Source: Chloroflexota bacterium (GTDB lineage: Bacteria > Chloroflexota > Dehalococcoidia > JACQUA01). Taken from it: 49,540 nucleotides of DNA. This document shows positions 25,234-32,799 of the stretch, in pieces; position 1 is the stretch's first letter; every line of letters starts with the position of its first letter. Below the pieces are notes generated by a model. The model was not told where the DNA came from and made no database searches. It saw only the letters and a list, made by a program, of their open reading frames with translations. The stretch spans positions 1-49,540 of the forward strand of contig JACQUA010000335.1 in assembly GCA_016210565.1 (NCBI GenBank), written 5' to 3'. A program made the position numbers and the translations under genes.

Positions 25234-26970
25234 CTATCCCCCCGCCCCCTGCGCCTGCACCATTTCGATAAACCTGTCCAGGGCCATCGGCCCCAGGTCC
25301 TTGCCGCTGCGTTCCCGTACCGCAACCTGGGAGCCGGCCATTTCCCTGTCCCCGATTACGAGCATGTATGGTACCTTCTCAAGCTGGGCTTCCCGGATTT
25401 TCAGGTTCATTCTCTCGGAACGGTCGTCGATCTTGTTCCTGATGGCTTTCTGCAGCAGGGTGTGGCCGATCTGCCGGGCATAGGGTACATGGCGGTCGGC
25501 AATGGGTACCAGCGCCGCCTGGATGGGCGCCAGCCAGACCGGGAACGCCCCGGCGTAGTGCTCCACCAGGCAGGCCATGAAGCGCTCCATGCTGCCCAGA
25601 ACGGTCCGGTGCACCATGACTACCTGGTGCTCCTTCCCGTCATCGCCGACGTAGTTGACGTCGAAGCGTTGCGGCAGGTTGAAATCGACCTGGATTGTGG
25701 GACCTTGCCATTGATGGCCGATGGCGTCTCTGATCTTGATATCGATCTTGGGGCCATAGAATACCCCTTCTCCAGGGTCGATCTGATATTGAATATTCGA
25801 TTTCTCCAGGCAGGTTTTCAGTGTGCTGGTAGCCAGCTCCCATATCTCCATGGTGCCGGCGGCTTTATCCGGCCGCGTGGACAGCATGATATCGTATTCG
25901 GCAAAGCCAAAGGTCTTCATCATGAATCTGGCCAATTCCAGAACGCCGGTGACCTCATTCTCCAACTGGTCGGGCCTGCAGAAGATGTGGGCGTCGTCCT
26001 GGGTGAAGCCCCGCACCCGGGCCAGTCCGTGGAGGACGCCGGAGCGCTCGTAGCGGTACACCGTCCCCAACTCTGCCCAGCGGAAGGGTAGGTCGCGGTA
26101 ACTCCTTAGCTGAGACTTGTACATCAGGATGTGCCCCAGGCAGTTCATGGGCTTGATGATATAGAGCTGGCCGTCTATGTCCATGGGCGAATAGAGGTTC
26201 TCCCGGTAGAAGTCCCAGTGGCCGCTGGTTTTCCACAGGTCAACCTTGGCGATGTGGGGGGTGTAGACGACCTCATAGCCTCTCTTGAGGTGCTCGGCCT
26301 TCCAGAAGTCCTCGATCAACCTCCGCACCGTGGCCCCTTTGGGATGCCAGTGCACCAGGCCGGGTCCTGCCTCTTCGTGAAGGCTGAAGAGGTCGAGTTC
26401 TTTGCCCAGCTTGCGGTGGTCCCGCCGCGCCGCTTCGGCGAGCCTGTCGAGGTACTGGTCCAATTCCTCCCCGGTCTCGAAGGCTGTCCCGTAGATGCGC
26501 TGCAGCATGGGTCGCTTTTCGTCGCCCCGCCAGTAGGCCCCGGCCACGTTCAGAAGTTTGAAGGCCTTGATGGTCCCGGTTGACTCTACATGGGGACCCC
26601 GGCACAGGTCGAGGAAGGCCCCCTGGCGATAGGTGGTAATGGTCTGGTCGGCCAGCTCGTCAATCAGTTCCGATTTGTAGGGCTGGTTCTTGAACAGACG
26701 GTGCGCTGCGGCGTGCTCCACCTCTTCCCGGACAAAAGGGGAGTCGCCGGCGATAATCTCCTTCATTATCTTTTCGATGGATGCCAGGTCTTCGTTGGTC
26801 AGGGGGCGGGGGAGGTCGAAGTCGTAATAGAAACCGTCCTCGATGGTGGGGCCGATGCCGAATTTGGTCTCCGGGAACAGGCTTTGCACCGCCTCGGCCA
26901 TCACGTGGGCCGCCGAGTGGCGCATTCTGTCGAGGCGTTCTCGCTTGTCAGGGTCGTTTGCAGAAGGCAT
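25234..26970 (-). CDS. thrS: threonyl-tRNA synthetase lacking the TGS domain
   Basis: ThrRS charges tRNA-Thr in the cytoplasm, a class II synthetase. The protein starts directly in the N2 editing domain, with its zinc-type residues in MRHSAAHVMAEA (HXXXH) and LDLCRGPHVESTG (Cys/His), followed by the catalytic core (WHPKGATVRRLIEDFW, IKPMNCLGHILMYKS, RVRGFTQDDAHIFC, MVHRTVLGSMERFMA) and the anticodon-binding domain (VWLAPIQAALVPIAD). At 578 residues it is about 60 short of the standard form because the N-terminal TGS domain is absent. I chose the ATG at 26970 (MPSANDPDKRERLDRMRHSA), with GGGGGT six bases upstream, over a TTG at 26985. The leader contains a terminator-like hairpin. Confidence 0.97.
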   Translation of the reverse strand: MPSANDPDKRERLDRMRHSAAHVMAEAVQSLFPETKFGIGPTIEDGFYYDFDLPRPLTNEDLASIEKIMKEIIAGDSPFVREEVEHAAAHRLFKNQPYKSELIDELADQTITTYRQGAFLDLCRGPHVESTGTIKAFKLLNVAGAYWRGDEKRPMLQRIYGTAFETGEELDQYLDRLAEAARRDHRKLGKELDLFSLHEEAGPGLVHWHPKGATVRRLIEDFWKAEHLKRGYEVVYTPHIAKVDLWKTSGHWDFYRENLYSPMDIDGQLYIIKPMNCLGHILMYKSQLRSYRDLPFRWAELGTVYRYERSGVLHGLARVRGFTQDDAHIFCRPDQLENEVTGVLELARFMMKTFGFAEYDIMLSTRPDKAAGTMEIWELATSTLKTCLEKSNIQYQIDPGEGVFYGPKIDIKIRDAIGHQWQGPTIQVDFNLPQRFDVNYVGDDGKEHQVVMVHRTVLGSMERFMACLVEHYAGAFPVWLAPIQAALVPIADRHVPYARQIGHTLLQKAIRNKIDDRSERMNLKIREAQLEKVPYMLVIGDREMAGSQVAVRERSGKDLGPMALDRFIEMVQAQGAGG

Positions 26971-26992
26971 GTTTAACCCCCACAAATTACAA

Positions 26993-27033
26993 AACCCTCG
27001 CCCGTCCCGATTACATCGGGATGGACAAGGGCT
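26993..27033 (-). promoter_or_regulatory. terminator-like hairpin in the thrS leader
   Basis: On the minus strand, AGCCCTTGTCCATCCCGAT is followed by GTA and ATCGGGACGGGCGAGGG, then TTTTG: a long stem with a short U-run, 23 bases before the thrS start and downstream of a good promoter. This is the layout of an attenuator. No T-box antiterminator sequence is seen, so the sensing mechanism, if any, is unknown. It might instead be the end of a longer upstream transcript. Confidence 0.5.
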
Positions 27034-27069
27034 AAATGGGGCCAGCGATCATACGCTATATTCGCCCTA

Positions 27070-27098
27070 ATTATACAGGGGAAACCGCAAGCCGACAA
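27070..27098 (-). promoter_or_regulatory. promoter of thrS
   Basis: On the minus strand: -35 TTGTCG (27093-27098, four of six), 17-bp spacer, -10 TATAAT (27070-27075, perfect). It predicts a leader of about 92 bases before the thrS start at 26970, containing the hairpin at 26993-27033. Confidence 0.65.
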
Positions 27099-27218
27099 GC
27101 CGTATCACGGGCATCCTGCTCCTGCGGACGGGCTGGAAGCGGCGAACCCCGTAGGGGCGAACACATGGGTTCGCCCGCGCGGGGCAGACACGCGACCATG
27201 CCCGCCCCCGACCTATAC

Positions 27219-27415
27219 CACAGGCCTCCGTGCCTGTGAGCCGTTATCTTGATGCTTCACGGCGCTTGGCCGGCCAAACATGCTACGAAAATGTCATTGC
27301 GAGCGAAGCGAAGCAATCCCACGGCCTGTCAAACCATCCAGGAGATTGCTTCGCTTCGCTCGCAATGACATTTCATTCTCATCATTGATGGTACCGACTC
27401 GTTGGGATGGGTGAT
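27219..27415. repeat. CACAGGC palindrome and GATTGCTTCG inverted repeat
   Basis: CACAGGCCTCCGTGCCTGTG is at 27219-27238. From 27282 to 27415 lies an inverted repeat with arms TCATTGCGAGCGAAGCGAAG and GATTGCTTCGCTTCGCTCGC, flanked by GCTACGAAAAT on the left and a TTCATTCT...TTGGGATGGG segment on the right. The flanks match those of the copy at 17437-17643, so the unit is longer than its palindromic core. No gene lies between 27099 and 27467. Confidence 0.65.
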
Positions 27416-27467
27416 TGATTGGTCATTCGTCATTCGGACTTCGTCATTGTTTCCCGCCGCCTCCCAC

Positions 27468-28601
27468 TCACGGCCCGGCGAAGACATCCCTGGCCAGTTG
27501 CTGCCATTGAAACCGCCTCCTGGCGGCGTCCTCGGTCTCCATGTCGAAATACTTCACTCCGGGTTCCCTCAGTTTGTCCGGGCCGGTGTATTCGGTGGTG
27601 ACGTCGAGCCGCCGGCTGAGATTCGCGGTGGCCCTGACGAAGGCGGTCTGCCCTTCCTTTGTCAGAAGCCAGTTGATGAAGACCATGGCGGCGTATGGGT
27701 GCGGCGCCCTGTTCATCGGGGAAACCAGCCCGGATCCGGCGGACGTGAAATTGTAGTCTGCAGGACGTCCGAACTTCAGCGGCACACCTCCTTGAACGAA
27801 TTCGTTGACAATCTCGGACCTGGCCCCCAGCGCCACATCGTATTTTCCCCGGGCTATCCACTCGACTATCATGCGCTGGTCTCGGGATACCGCCGGTTGC
27901 TGCCGGGCCAGTTTCCTGAGGTAATCCTCTCCATACTTCTCACCCATCGCCACCCAGAACGTGCTGCCCGCGCCGGGGATGGACGGGTCGTGCATGGCGA
28001 TTTTCCCTTTCCACGAGGGCTGCAGCAGTTCCTCCCAGGCCCGGAGCTCTGCCTTGACCAGGTCCGTGTTATAGAGCGGAAGGCCGGTTACCTGTGAGAT
28101 GAATACGATGATGTAGCGGTCCTTGTCCAGAAAAGATAGCCCGCCATCGAGCCAGGCCGCCGGGTCCGTGACCTCTGGCGGGAGCATGTTCTGGTCGATC
28201 CTGTCGAGAAGCCCCTCGTCCTTGAACAGCAGTTGCGATGACGAGCCGTCCACCAATACGTCCCACAGGTAGAGTCCCGCCTTACGCTCTTCCCTTATCC
28301 GGGGCAGGAACTCTGCGGAAGTGCCCGAAGCGAGCTCCAGCTCAATGCCGGACCTCCTTTTCAGGGGCTCGGCCAGGGCGGGCCGGAGCAGGCTTCCCAC
28401 TGAGGTGAACACGTGTACCCTTCCTTCCGCCCGGGCAGCCCTCGTGGTCAATTCCCATTGGTCTTGCCGGATCGGGAATGGAGAGGCTTCGGCGGTTGCC
28501 GCGGGTCTGGTGAATGCCTCTCCCGGCGACTGGCAGCCGGCAGACAGTCCCCACCACGAAAGCAGGAGCAGGAACGAGAGCGAGGTCAAGAAGTTTGTCA
28601 T
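27468..28601 (-). CDS. extracellular solute-binding lipoprotein (Fe3+/spermidine type)
   Basis: A 377-residue substrate-binding protein of the ABC importer class. The signal peptide of residues 1-22 ends in a lipobox, LSAGC, with the lipidated Cys23. The mature part has the two-lobed binding-protein pattern: RVHVFTSVG, LELASGTSAEFLPRI, LYLWDVLVDGSS, the hinge region ISQVTGLPLYNTDLV, KIAMHDPSIPGAGSTFWVAM and YAAMVFINWLLTKEGQ. It resembles bacterial iron(III)- and polyamine-type binding proteins (family 1/6 folds). No permease or ATPase gene is adjacent on either side, so it is an orphan that must work with components encoded elsewhere. The ligand cannot be told from the sequence. Confidence 0.85.
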   Translation of the reverse strand: MTNFLTSLSFLLLLSWWGLSAGCQSPGEAFTRPAATAEASPFPIRQDQWELTTRAARAEGRVHVFTSVGSLLRPALAEPLKRRSGIELELASGTSAEFLPRIREERKAGLYLWDVLVDGSSSQLLFKDEGLLDRIDQNMLPPEVTDPAAWLDGGLSFLDKDRYIIVFISQVTGLPLYNTDLVKAELRAWEELLQPSWKGKIAMHDPSIPGAGSTFWVAMGEKYGEDYLRKLARQQPAVSRDQRMIVEWIARGKYDVALGARSEIVNEFVQGGVPLKFGRPADYNFTSAGSGLVSPMNRAPHPYAAMVFINWLLTKEGQTAFVRATANLSRRLDVTTEYTGPDKLREPGVKYFDMETEDAARRRFQWQQLARDVFAGP

Positions 28602-29104
28602 TTCTCCTGGTCAACAATTATACCACCGGGTTAGCGATCCGGCTAACCCAATAACTCAATAACTCAATAACTAAACGAACTCAAGGAACCCTTTTCCCCC
28701 CGCGGCGTGGTATAATATCGCCGCCGGGGTGGTGGAGCTCGTGCCAGGTACCGGATCAGAGGCCGAGAAATCCGGGGCGTCAGGCTGCCTTCGGGCATCA
28801 TCCCGTTTTCGGGAGCGCCGACCTCCTTGGGCCATACCCACCCCGGCAGTCCTGGAAGTGGGAGGTCGGATGTTGAAAGTGAAAGAGACCAGTGATATTC
28901 GAGTATTCGAGGACCAAGTGGTTATTTCGGTGCGCACACCTGAGTTTTTGCCATTTGTAGGTTTGACATCGCGGGGGAAATGGGGTTGCTACCCTTGCTC
29001 AATGGTTACTGGTCCCCACCTGACCGGAAGAAGCTGTCCTGAGAGGATCGAAGGATTCTTCGCCTCGTCCCTCCGCTTCGCTTCGGGCGCCGGCTCAGAA
29101 TGAC
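28602..29104. other. spacer without a supported gene, ending in a dispersed repeat
   Basis: About 28646-28689 carries AACTCAATA tandem units. A TATAAT occurs at about 28709 with no clear -35. A plus-strand open frame (28729-29103) has some protein-like residues in its second half but no recognised family and an end made of repeat DNA; I do not call it. From about 29030 to 29104 lies a dispersed repeat (TCCTGAGAGGATCGAAGGAT ... GGCTCAGAATGACA) whose relatives are at about 47771-47820 and 49512-49540. Confidence 0.5.
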
Positions 29105-31150
29105 ATGCTGACGCTGCCTGAGATCTACAGTCTCCCCCTGAACCGCGCTGCTATCGACGCCGACCATATCTTGCTGTCCCCGGAACTGGCCTCCTTTGTG
29201 CCGGAGCAGACTGAGCTGGACCTGGGGGATGGGGTCATGCTGAAGGTGCACAGAGAGGGAGAGATCCTGGTGGGGAGGGGACTGGTGAAGAAACTGTCCC
29301 GGTTGGGCAATCTCCTGCAGTGGTCGGGGGGTGGAGAGAGGGTGCGGGTGAGCGGTCTTCAGCTAGATGGCGATGGGCACGTGGGCGCCGGCGCCGCTGC
29401 CCCGCCCGGTGCGTACCCGGCGCAGACCGGGGAGTCGCTTCATGCCGCGCAGCGGTTGCTGGAGGCTGCCTGGAAGGGTGATTTTTCGTCCGGGGAGGGG
29501 TTCTTCCTGGCCCGGGAGTTGATGGACCTTTCCGTAAAGCCGGGTTTCGACGAACTGCTTTCCTTCAAGGCAACAACGGGAGTGACCACCTACCCTCACC
29601 AGGTGAACACCGTGAAGACCGTGCTGCGGCAGATGAAGGGACGGGCGCTCCTTTGCGATGAGGTCGGGCTGGGCAAAACGGTGGAGGCCGGCCTGGTGAT
29701 GATGGAATACCTGCTGCGCGGCCTCGTCACGCGGGTGCTCATTCTCACCCCGCCCTCTCTCACCCACCAGTGGCAGGACGAGATGGCCCAGAAGTTCAAC
29801 CAGGACTTCGTCCTGACCGATTCCGCCGCCTTTGCCGCAGCCGGCGGCGAGGCCTGGCGGCGCTTTCCCCGTATTATCGCCTCCATCGACCTGGCGAAGC
29901 GCGGCGACCATTACAGGCACATAATGGAAACGCGTTTCGACCTGGTGATTGTGGACGAGGCCCACCGCCTCCGCCACCGCAACACGGCGGCCTGGAAGCT
30001 GGTGAACGGCCTGGACAAGAAATACATCCTTCTCCTCACCGCCACCCCCGTCCAGAACGACCTGGACGAGCTATTCAACCTCATCACCCTTCTCAGGCCG
30101 GGGCAATTGAAGACACAGACGGAGTTTCACAAACAGTTCGTGGCGCGGGGCGACCGGCTGAAGCCGCAGAACGTCGAGCGTCTCAGGCTCCAGATAGGGC
30201 AGGTGATGGTCCGGAACCGGCGGAGCAGCACCGGTATCCAGTTCACCCAGCGCCGGGCCATGACCGTTCGGAGCGACCCTTCGCCGGAGGAAGAACGGCT
30301 CAACCGGCTGGTGACGGATACCGTGCGCCAGTCGTACCTCCTGGACAGGCCACCCCTCAGCCGTCTGGTTCTCAAGACCCTCCAGACCGAGTTGGGCAGC
30401 AGTCCCCGGGCCGTCGCCGCCACCGCCGAACGCCTGCTGCTGGGGGGCTTGCCGCCGCCCTTCGGCTCCAGGATGAAAGAGGTCTTCGACCTGGCCAGCG
30501 GCATGGACCAGAGCGCCAGGCTGGCGGCATTGGGGAAAACGCTGACGCCCCTGGGAAACGAAAAGGTTGTCATCTTTACCCGCTACACCACCACCCTGGA
30601 ATGGCTCAGGGATAACCTGAAAGACTATCCCCTGGCCGTCTACCATGGCGGGCTTAATGTGCGGCAGAAAGACGAAGCCATAGAGAAATTCCACCGGGAG
30701 GCCCGGCTCCTTTTGAGCACCGACTCGGGCGGGGAGGGCCGCAACCTCCAGTTCTGCCACGTGCTGGTCAATTTCGACCTCCCCTGGAACCCCATGCGCA
30801 TCGAGCAGCGCATAGGGCGCCTGAGCCGGATCGGCCAGCAGAAGGACGTGCACATCTTCAACCTCTCCACGCGCGGTACGGTAGATGACCAGATACTGGA
30901 AATCCTGGACCGCAAGATAAACCTGTTCGAGCTGGTGGTGGGCGAGCTGGACCTGATCCTGGGCAGGCTGGGGGAGGAAAAAGACCTGGAAGAGACCATA
31001 ATGGAGATCGTCGGCGGCAGCCAGAATGACGATGATCTGCGCGCCCGGCTGGACCAGGTGGGCGATCGATTGCTGGAGGCGAGAGGCGAGTACGAGCAGG
31101 TGAAATCCCTGGACGACGCCCTTTTTGGCGAGGTGACGGGTGCCGGATAG
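29105..31150 (+). CDS. SNF2/RapA-type DEAH helicase
   Basis: A 681-residue superfamily 2 ATPase of the SNF2/RapA type; these proteins translocate on duplex DNA and remodel bound proteins. Lobe 1 has Walker A DEVGLGKTVEA (Lys191) and DEAH at residues 284-287 (VIVDEAHRLRH), then LLLTATPVQND. Lobe 2 has VVIFTRYTTTLEWL, LLSTDSGGEGRNLQ and the arginine-finger motif FDLPWNPMRIEQRIGRLSRI. The first 150 residues are a small beta-rich N-terminal region. It lacks the C-terminal domain of RapA; the overlapping next gene may supply it. The ATG at 29105 lies one base after a dispersed repeat (TCAGAATGACA), with no ribosome binding site visible, so the expression signal may have been replaced. It faces a DISARM-like operon and may belong to the same defence island; that is inference. 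Confidence 0.88.
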   Translation: MLTLPEIYSLPLNRAAIDADHILLSPELASFVPEQTELDLGDGVMLKVHREGEILVGRGLVKKLSRLGNLLQWSGGGERVRVSGLQLDGDGHVGAGAAAPPGAYPAQTGESLHAAQRLLEAAWKGDFSSGEGFFLARELMDLSVKPGFDELLSFKATTGVTTYPHQVNTVKTVLRQMKGRALLCDEVGLGKTVEAGLVMMEYLLRGLVTRVLILTPPSLTHQWQDEMAQKFNQDFVLTDSAAFAAAGGEAWRRFPRIIASIDLAKRGDHYRHIMETRFDLVIVDEAHRLRHRNTAAWKLVNGLDKKYILLLTATPVQNDLDELFNLITLLRPGQLKTQTEFHKQFVARGDRLKPQNVERLRLQIGQVMVRNRRSSTGIQFTQRRAMTVRSDPSPEEERLNRLVTDTVRQSYLLDRPPLSRLVLKTLQTELGSSPRAVAATAERLLLGGLPPPFGSRMKEVFDLASGMDQSARLAALGKTLTPLGNEKVVIFTRYTTTLEWLRDNLKDYPLAVYHGGLNVRQKDEAIEKFHREARLLLSTDSGGEGRNLQFCHVLVNFDLPWNPMRIEQRIGRLSRIGQQKDVHIFNLSTRGTVDDQILEILDRKINLFELVVGELDLILGRLGEEKDLEETIMEIVGGSQNDDDLRARLDQVGDRLLEARGEYEQVKSLDDALFGEVTGAG

Positions 31151-32093
31151 CCTGGAAGCCCTGGCCGGCCGCTTTTTCTCCACCGTCGGTGTGGTCGCGG
31201 CCGACGGCTACCGGACGATGGAGGTGCTTCTCGATGAGGCGGCGCAGCCGCACTTTGGCGGGCATGACTACCTGCGACTGGCCTTCTCCCCTGAAGCGGC
31301 CCGGGAACATCCCGACGCCGAGCTTCTCACCCACGGCAGCCCGCTCCTGGATACCATGGCCCGGGTGGCGGTCCACAGGGGGAGCGCGGCGCATTTCTAC
31401 CTGGGCGACGTGCAGCGTTCAACAGGCCGCACCCTGGAAAAGGTCCGGGACCAGATCCGGCTGCCCGGCCACATCCTGGAGGCCGGGGAAGAACAGGTCC
31501 TTCTGTTTCACCACGCGCTGTTTCGCTTCCGGGTGACATTCACCGGCGAGGAGCGGGAGGAGATCTTCCGGGACGTTATGGTGGACCTCCATACCGGCTG
31601 GTCAACCTTCCGGCTGCAAGAGCAGGACCTCCGCCTGCACGGTTCGACGACGGCGGCCGGCCGCGAACTAGGGCTGGCTCTGTGCCTGGAGGGGGCCTTC
31701 CGGGAGGCGGTGGAGAAGCTGCAGAAGGATATGGCAGGGCAGGTACCGGCCAGAGAAGAGCTGCTGCGGAGGGCGTGTTATGCCGAACAGAAGCAGTTGA
31801 CGGAGCACTACGAGGCGATGGTCGCCCGGCTGGAGGCGGGGAAGGCCCGGAAGGGGGCGGACCCGGAGCGCATCGAGGCCAAAATCAGCGTGACCAGGGC
31901 GGACCGCGAGCGTCGATTGCAGGACATCGAAAAACGCTGCCGTCTGGACCTGGAAATTGCCCTGGCCCAGTTGGCGCTGGTGACCTATCCCAAGGCGGTG
32001 GCCCCCGTGCGCCTCCAGCAGGGGAAAGAGGCGAAAACCGGCCTGGCCGTCTGGGACTCCCTGGTCCGGGAGGGGTATTTCAGTTTGCTTTGA
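31140..32093 (+). CDS. SNF2 helicase partner protein, RapA-C/YqhG-like
   Basis: A 317-residue protein of no family I can name with certainty. The N-terminal half (residues 1-170) resembles the C-terminal region of RapA-type helicases, including LLTHGSPLLDTMARVA (compare the THPL/HGHPLV segment there), and in layout the Bacillus YqhG protein encoded next to helicase YqhH. Residues about 180-270 form a charged coiled coil (LEGAFREAVEKLQKDMAGQV, RIEAKISVTRADRERRLQDI). The GTG start overlaps the helicase stop by 11 bases, so the two are translationally coupled and probably form one complex. The C-terminus ends with LVREGYFSLL. Function unknown; it is probably a split-off accessory domain of the helicase. 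Confidence 0.75.
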   Translation: MPDSLEALAGRFFSTVGVVAADGYRTMEVLLDEAAQPHFGGHDYLRLAFSPEAAREHPDAELLTHGSPLLDTMARVAVHRGSAAHFYLGDVQRSTGRTLEKVRDQIRLPGHILEAGEEQVLLFHHALFRFRVTFTGEEREEIFRDVMVDLHTGWSTFRLQEQDLRLHGSTTAAGRELGLALCLEGAFREAVEKLQKDMAGQVPAREELLRRACYAEQKQLTEHYEAMVARLEAGKARKGADPERIEAKISVTRADRERRLQDIEKRCRLDLEIALAQLALVTYPKAVAPVRLQQGKEAKTGLAVWDSLVREGYFSLL

Positions 32094-32157
32094 TCTGGAC
32101 GGGTGGCGCAGGCGTCCCTGCCTGCGCTGGCCGGAATTCTGACGTGTTCGCCCGTCG

Positions 32158-32263
32158 CGGCACGCTGCGCGTGCCCGGCGCCGCCGTGTGCCCAGCCGTG
32201 TGTTGGCCGTAGCGGCACGCTGCGCGTGCCCCGGTCCCGGTACCACAGGCCTCCGTGCCTGTG
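32158..32263. repeat. hairpin repeats after the SNF2 pair
   Basis: Two copies of GCGGCACGCTGCGCGTGCCC (about 32157-32176 and 32213-32232) and one CACAGGC palindrome, CACAGGCCTCCGTGCCTGTG (32244-32263), fill the spacer after the SNF2 partner gene. Confidence 0.6.
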
Positions 32264-32333
32264 AGCCCTTTCTTTCGTCCCCGATAGTCCCTGGCGGACC
32301 AAGCGTGGAAGATTTCCCGGAGAATAGAAACCA

Positions 32334-32633
32334 ATGACGTTACGAACAGGTGATACGACCATGCAATTATGCCTGAAACACGACTGCGGGTTCTGGGGTG
32401 TGCCGTTTGAGAATGTGACCGATCTGAAAGACGTGACGGAGGAGCATTTTGAATGCTGCTTGGGGCACGATTGGAACCAAAAGTGCTCGCGGAACCCTCG
32501 CTTCTCAAATGCCCCGGATGCCCGGGACTATTTTGATCCGATCACTTCCGACGAACTCAGGAACCAGATTCTGCAACAAGACGATCCCGCGGCGACAAAC
32601 GCGAGAAGGGCTGCGAGAAAGCGCCGCCGGTAA
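32334..32633 (+). CDS. small Cys-rich hypothetical protein
   Basis: A 99-residue frame with five clustered cysteines and histidines in its first half (CLKHDCGFWGVPFEN, EHFECCLGHDW, QKCSRNP), a middle with DYFDPITSDELRNQIL and a very basic tail (ARRAARKRRR). The Cys/His pattern suggests a zinc site and the tail a nucleic-acid-binding role; both are inference. GGAG lies ten bases before the ATG at 32334; a second ATG at 32361 would start at MQLCLKHDCG. It is preceded by repeats and followed by a terminator-like hairpin, so it appears monocistronic. I do not recognise the family. It sits between the two helicase modules. Confidence 0.5.
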   Translation: MTLRTGDTTMQLCLKHDCGFWGVPFENVTDLKDVTEEHFECCLGHDWNQKCSRNPRFSNAPDARDYFDPITSDELRNQILQQDDPAATNARRAARKRRR

Positions 32634-32670
32634 AGAACCGCGGTGGCACGCGCCCCACTGCGGTGGTACT

Positions 32671-32762
32671 TTCAACAATTGTTGAAACACATTATTTCAA
32701 TGAAACCAGTGCAGGGTCGAAAAAGCACTTCACCCAAGGCGGCTTTTTCAACGGTTGTTGAA
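32671..32762. promoter_or_regulatory. two TTCAAC-N4-GTTGAA palindromes flanking a hairpin
   Basis: TTCAACAATTGTTGAA (32671-32686, perfect 16-base palindrome) and TTCAACGGTTGTTGAA (32747-32762) lie 76 bases apart, each starting an imperfect direct repeat of about 28 bases. A related site, CTCAAC-N5-GTTGAG, lies at the promoter of the methylase operon (44792-44808). They are operator-like, but their place between convergent 3' ends also allows a 3'-end or recombination-site role. Confidence 0.4.
32719..32749. terminator. bidirectional intrinsic terminator between convergent genes
   Basis: GAAAAAGC (32719-32726) pairs with GCTTTTTC (32742-32749) around a 15-base loop, giving a U-run on both strands. 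It separates the plus-strand small Cys-rich gene from the end of the minus-strand helicase operon. Confidence 0.5.
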
Positions 32763-32799
32763 AACGACTATTCGGGAAGATTCTCTCCTGCACAACAGG

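Noticed and set aside
26971-27062. T-box leader before thrS
   Set aside because: The AGGGTGGNACCGCG antiterminator consensus is absent; only the terminator-like hairpin is seen.
28729-29103. protein gene before the SNF2 helicase
   Set aside because: The frame ends in dispersed repeat DNA and shows no recognisable family; the protein-like part is about 30 residues.
6014-32263. CRISPR array
   Set aside because: Repeats are dispersed over spacers of unrelated length, with no regular repeat-spacer units and no cas genes.
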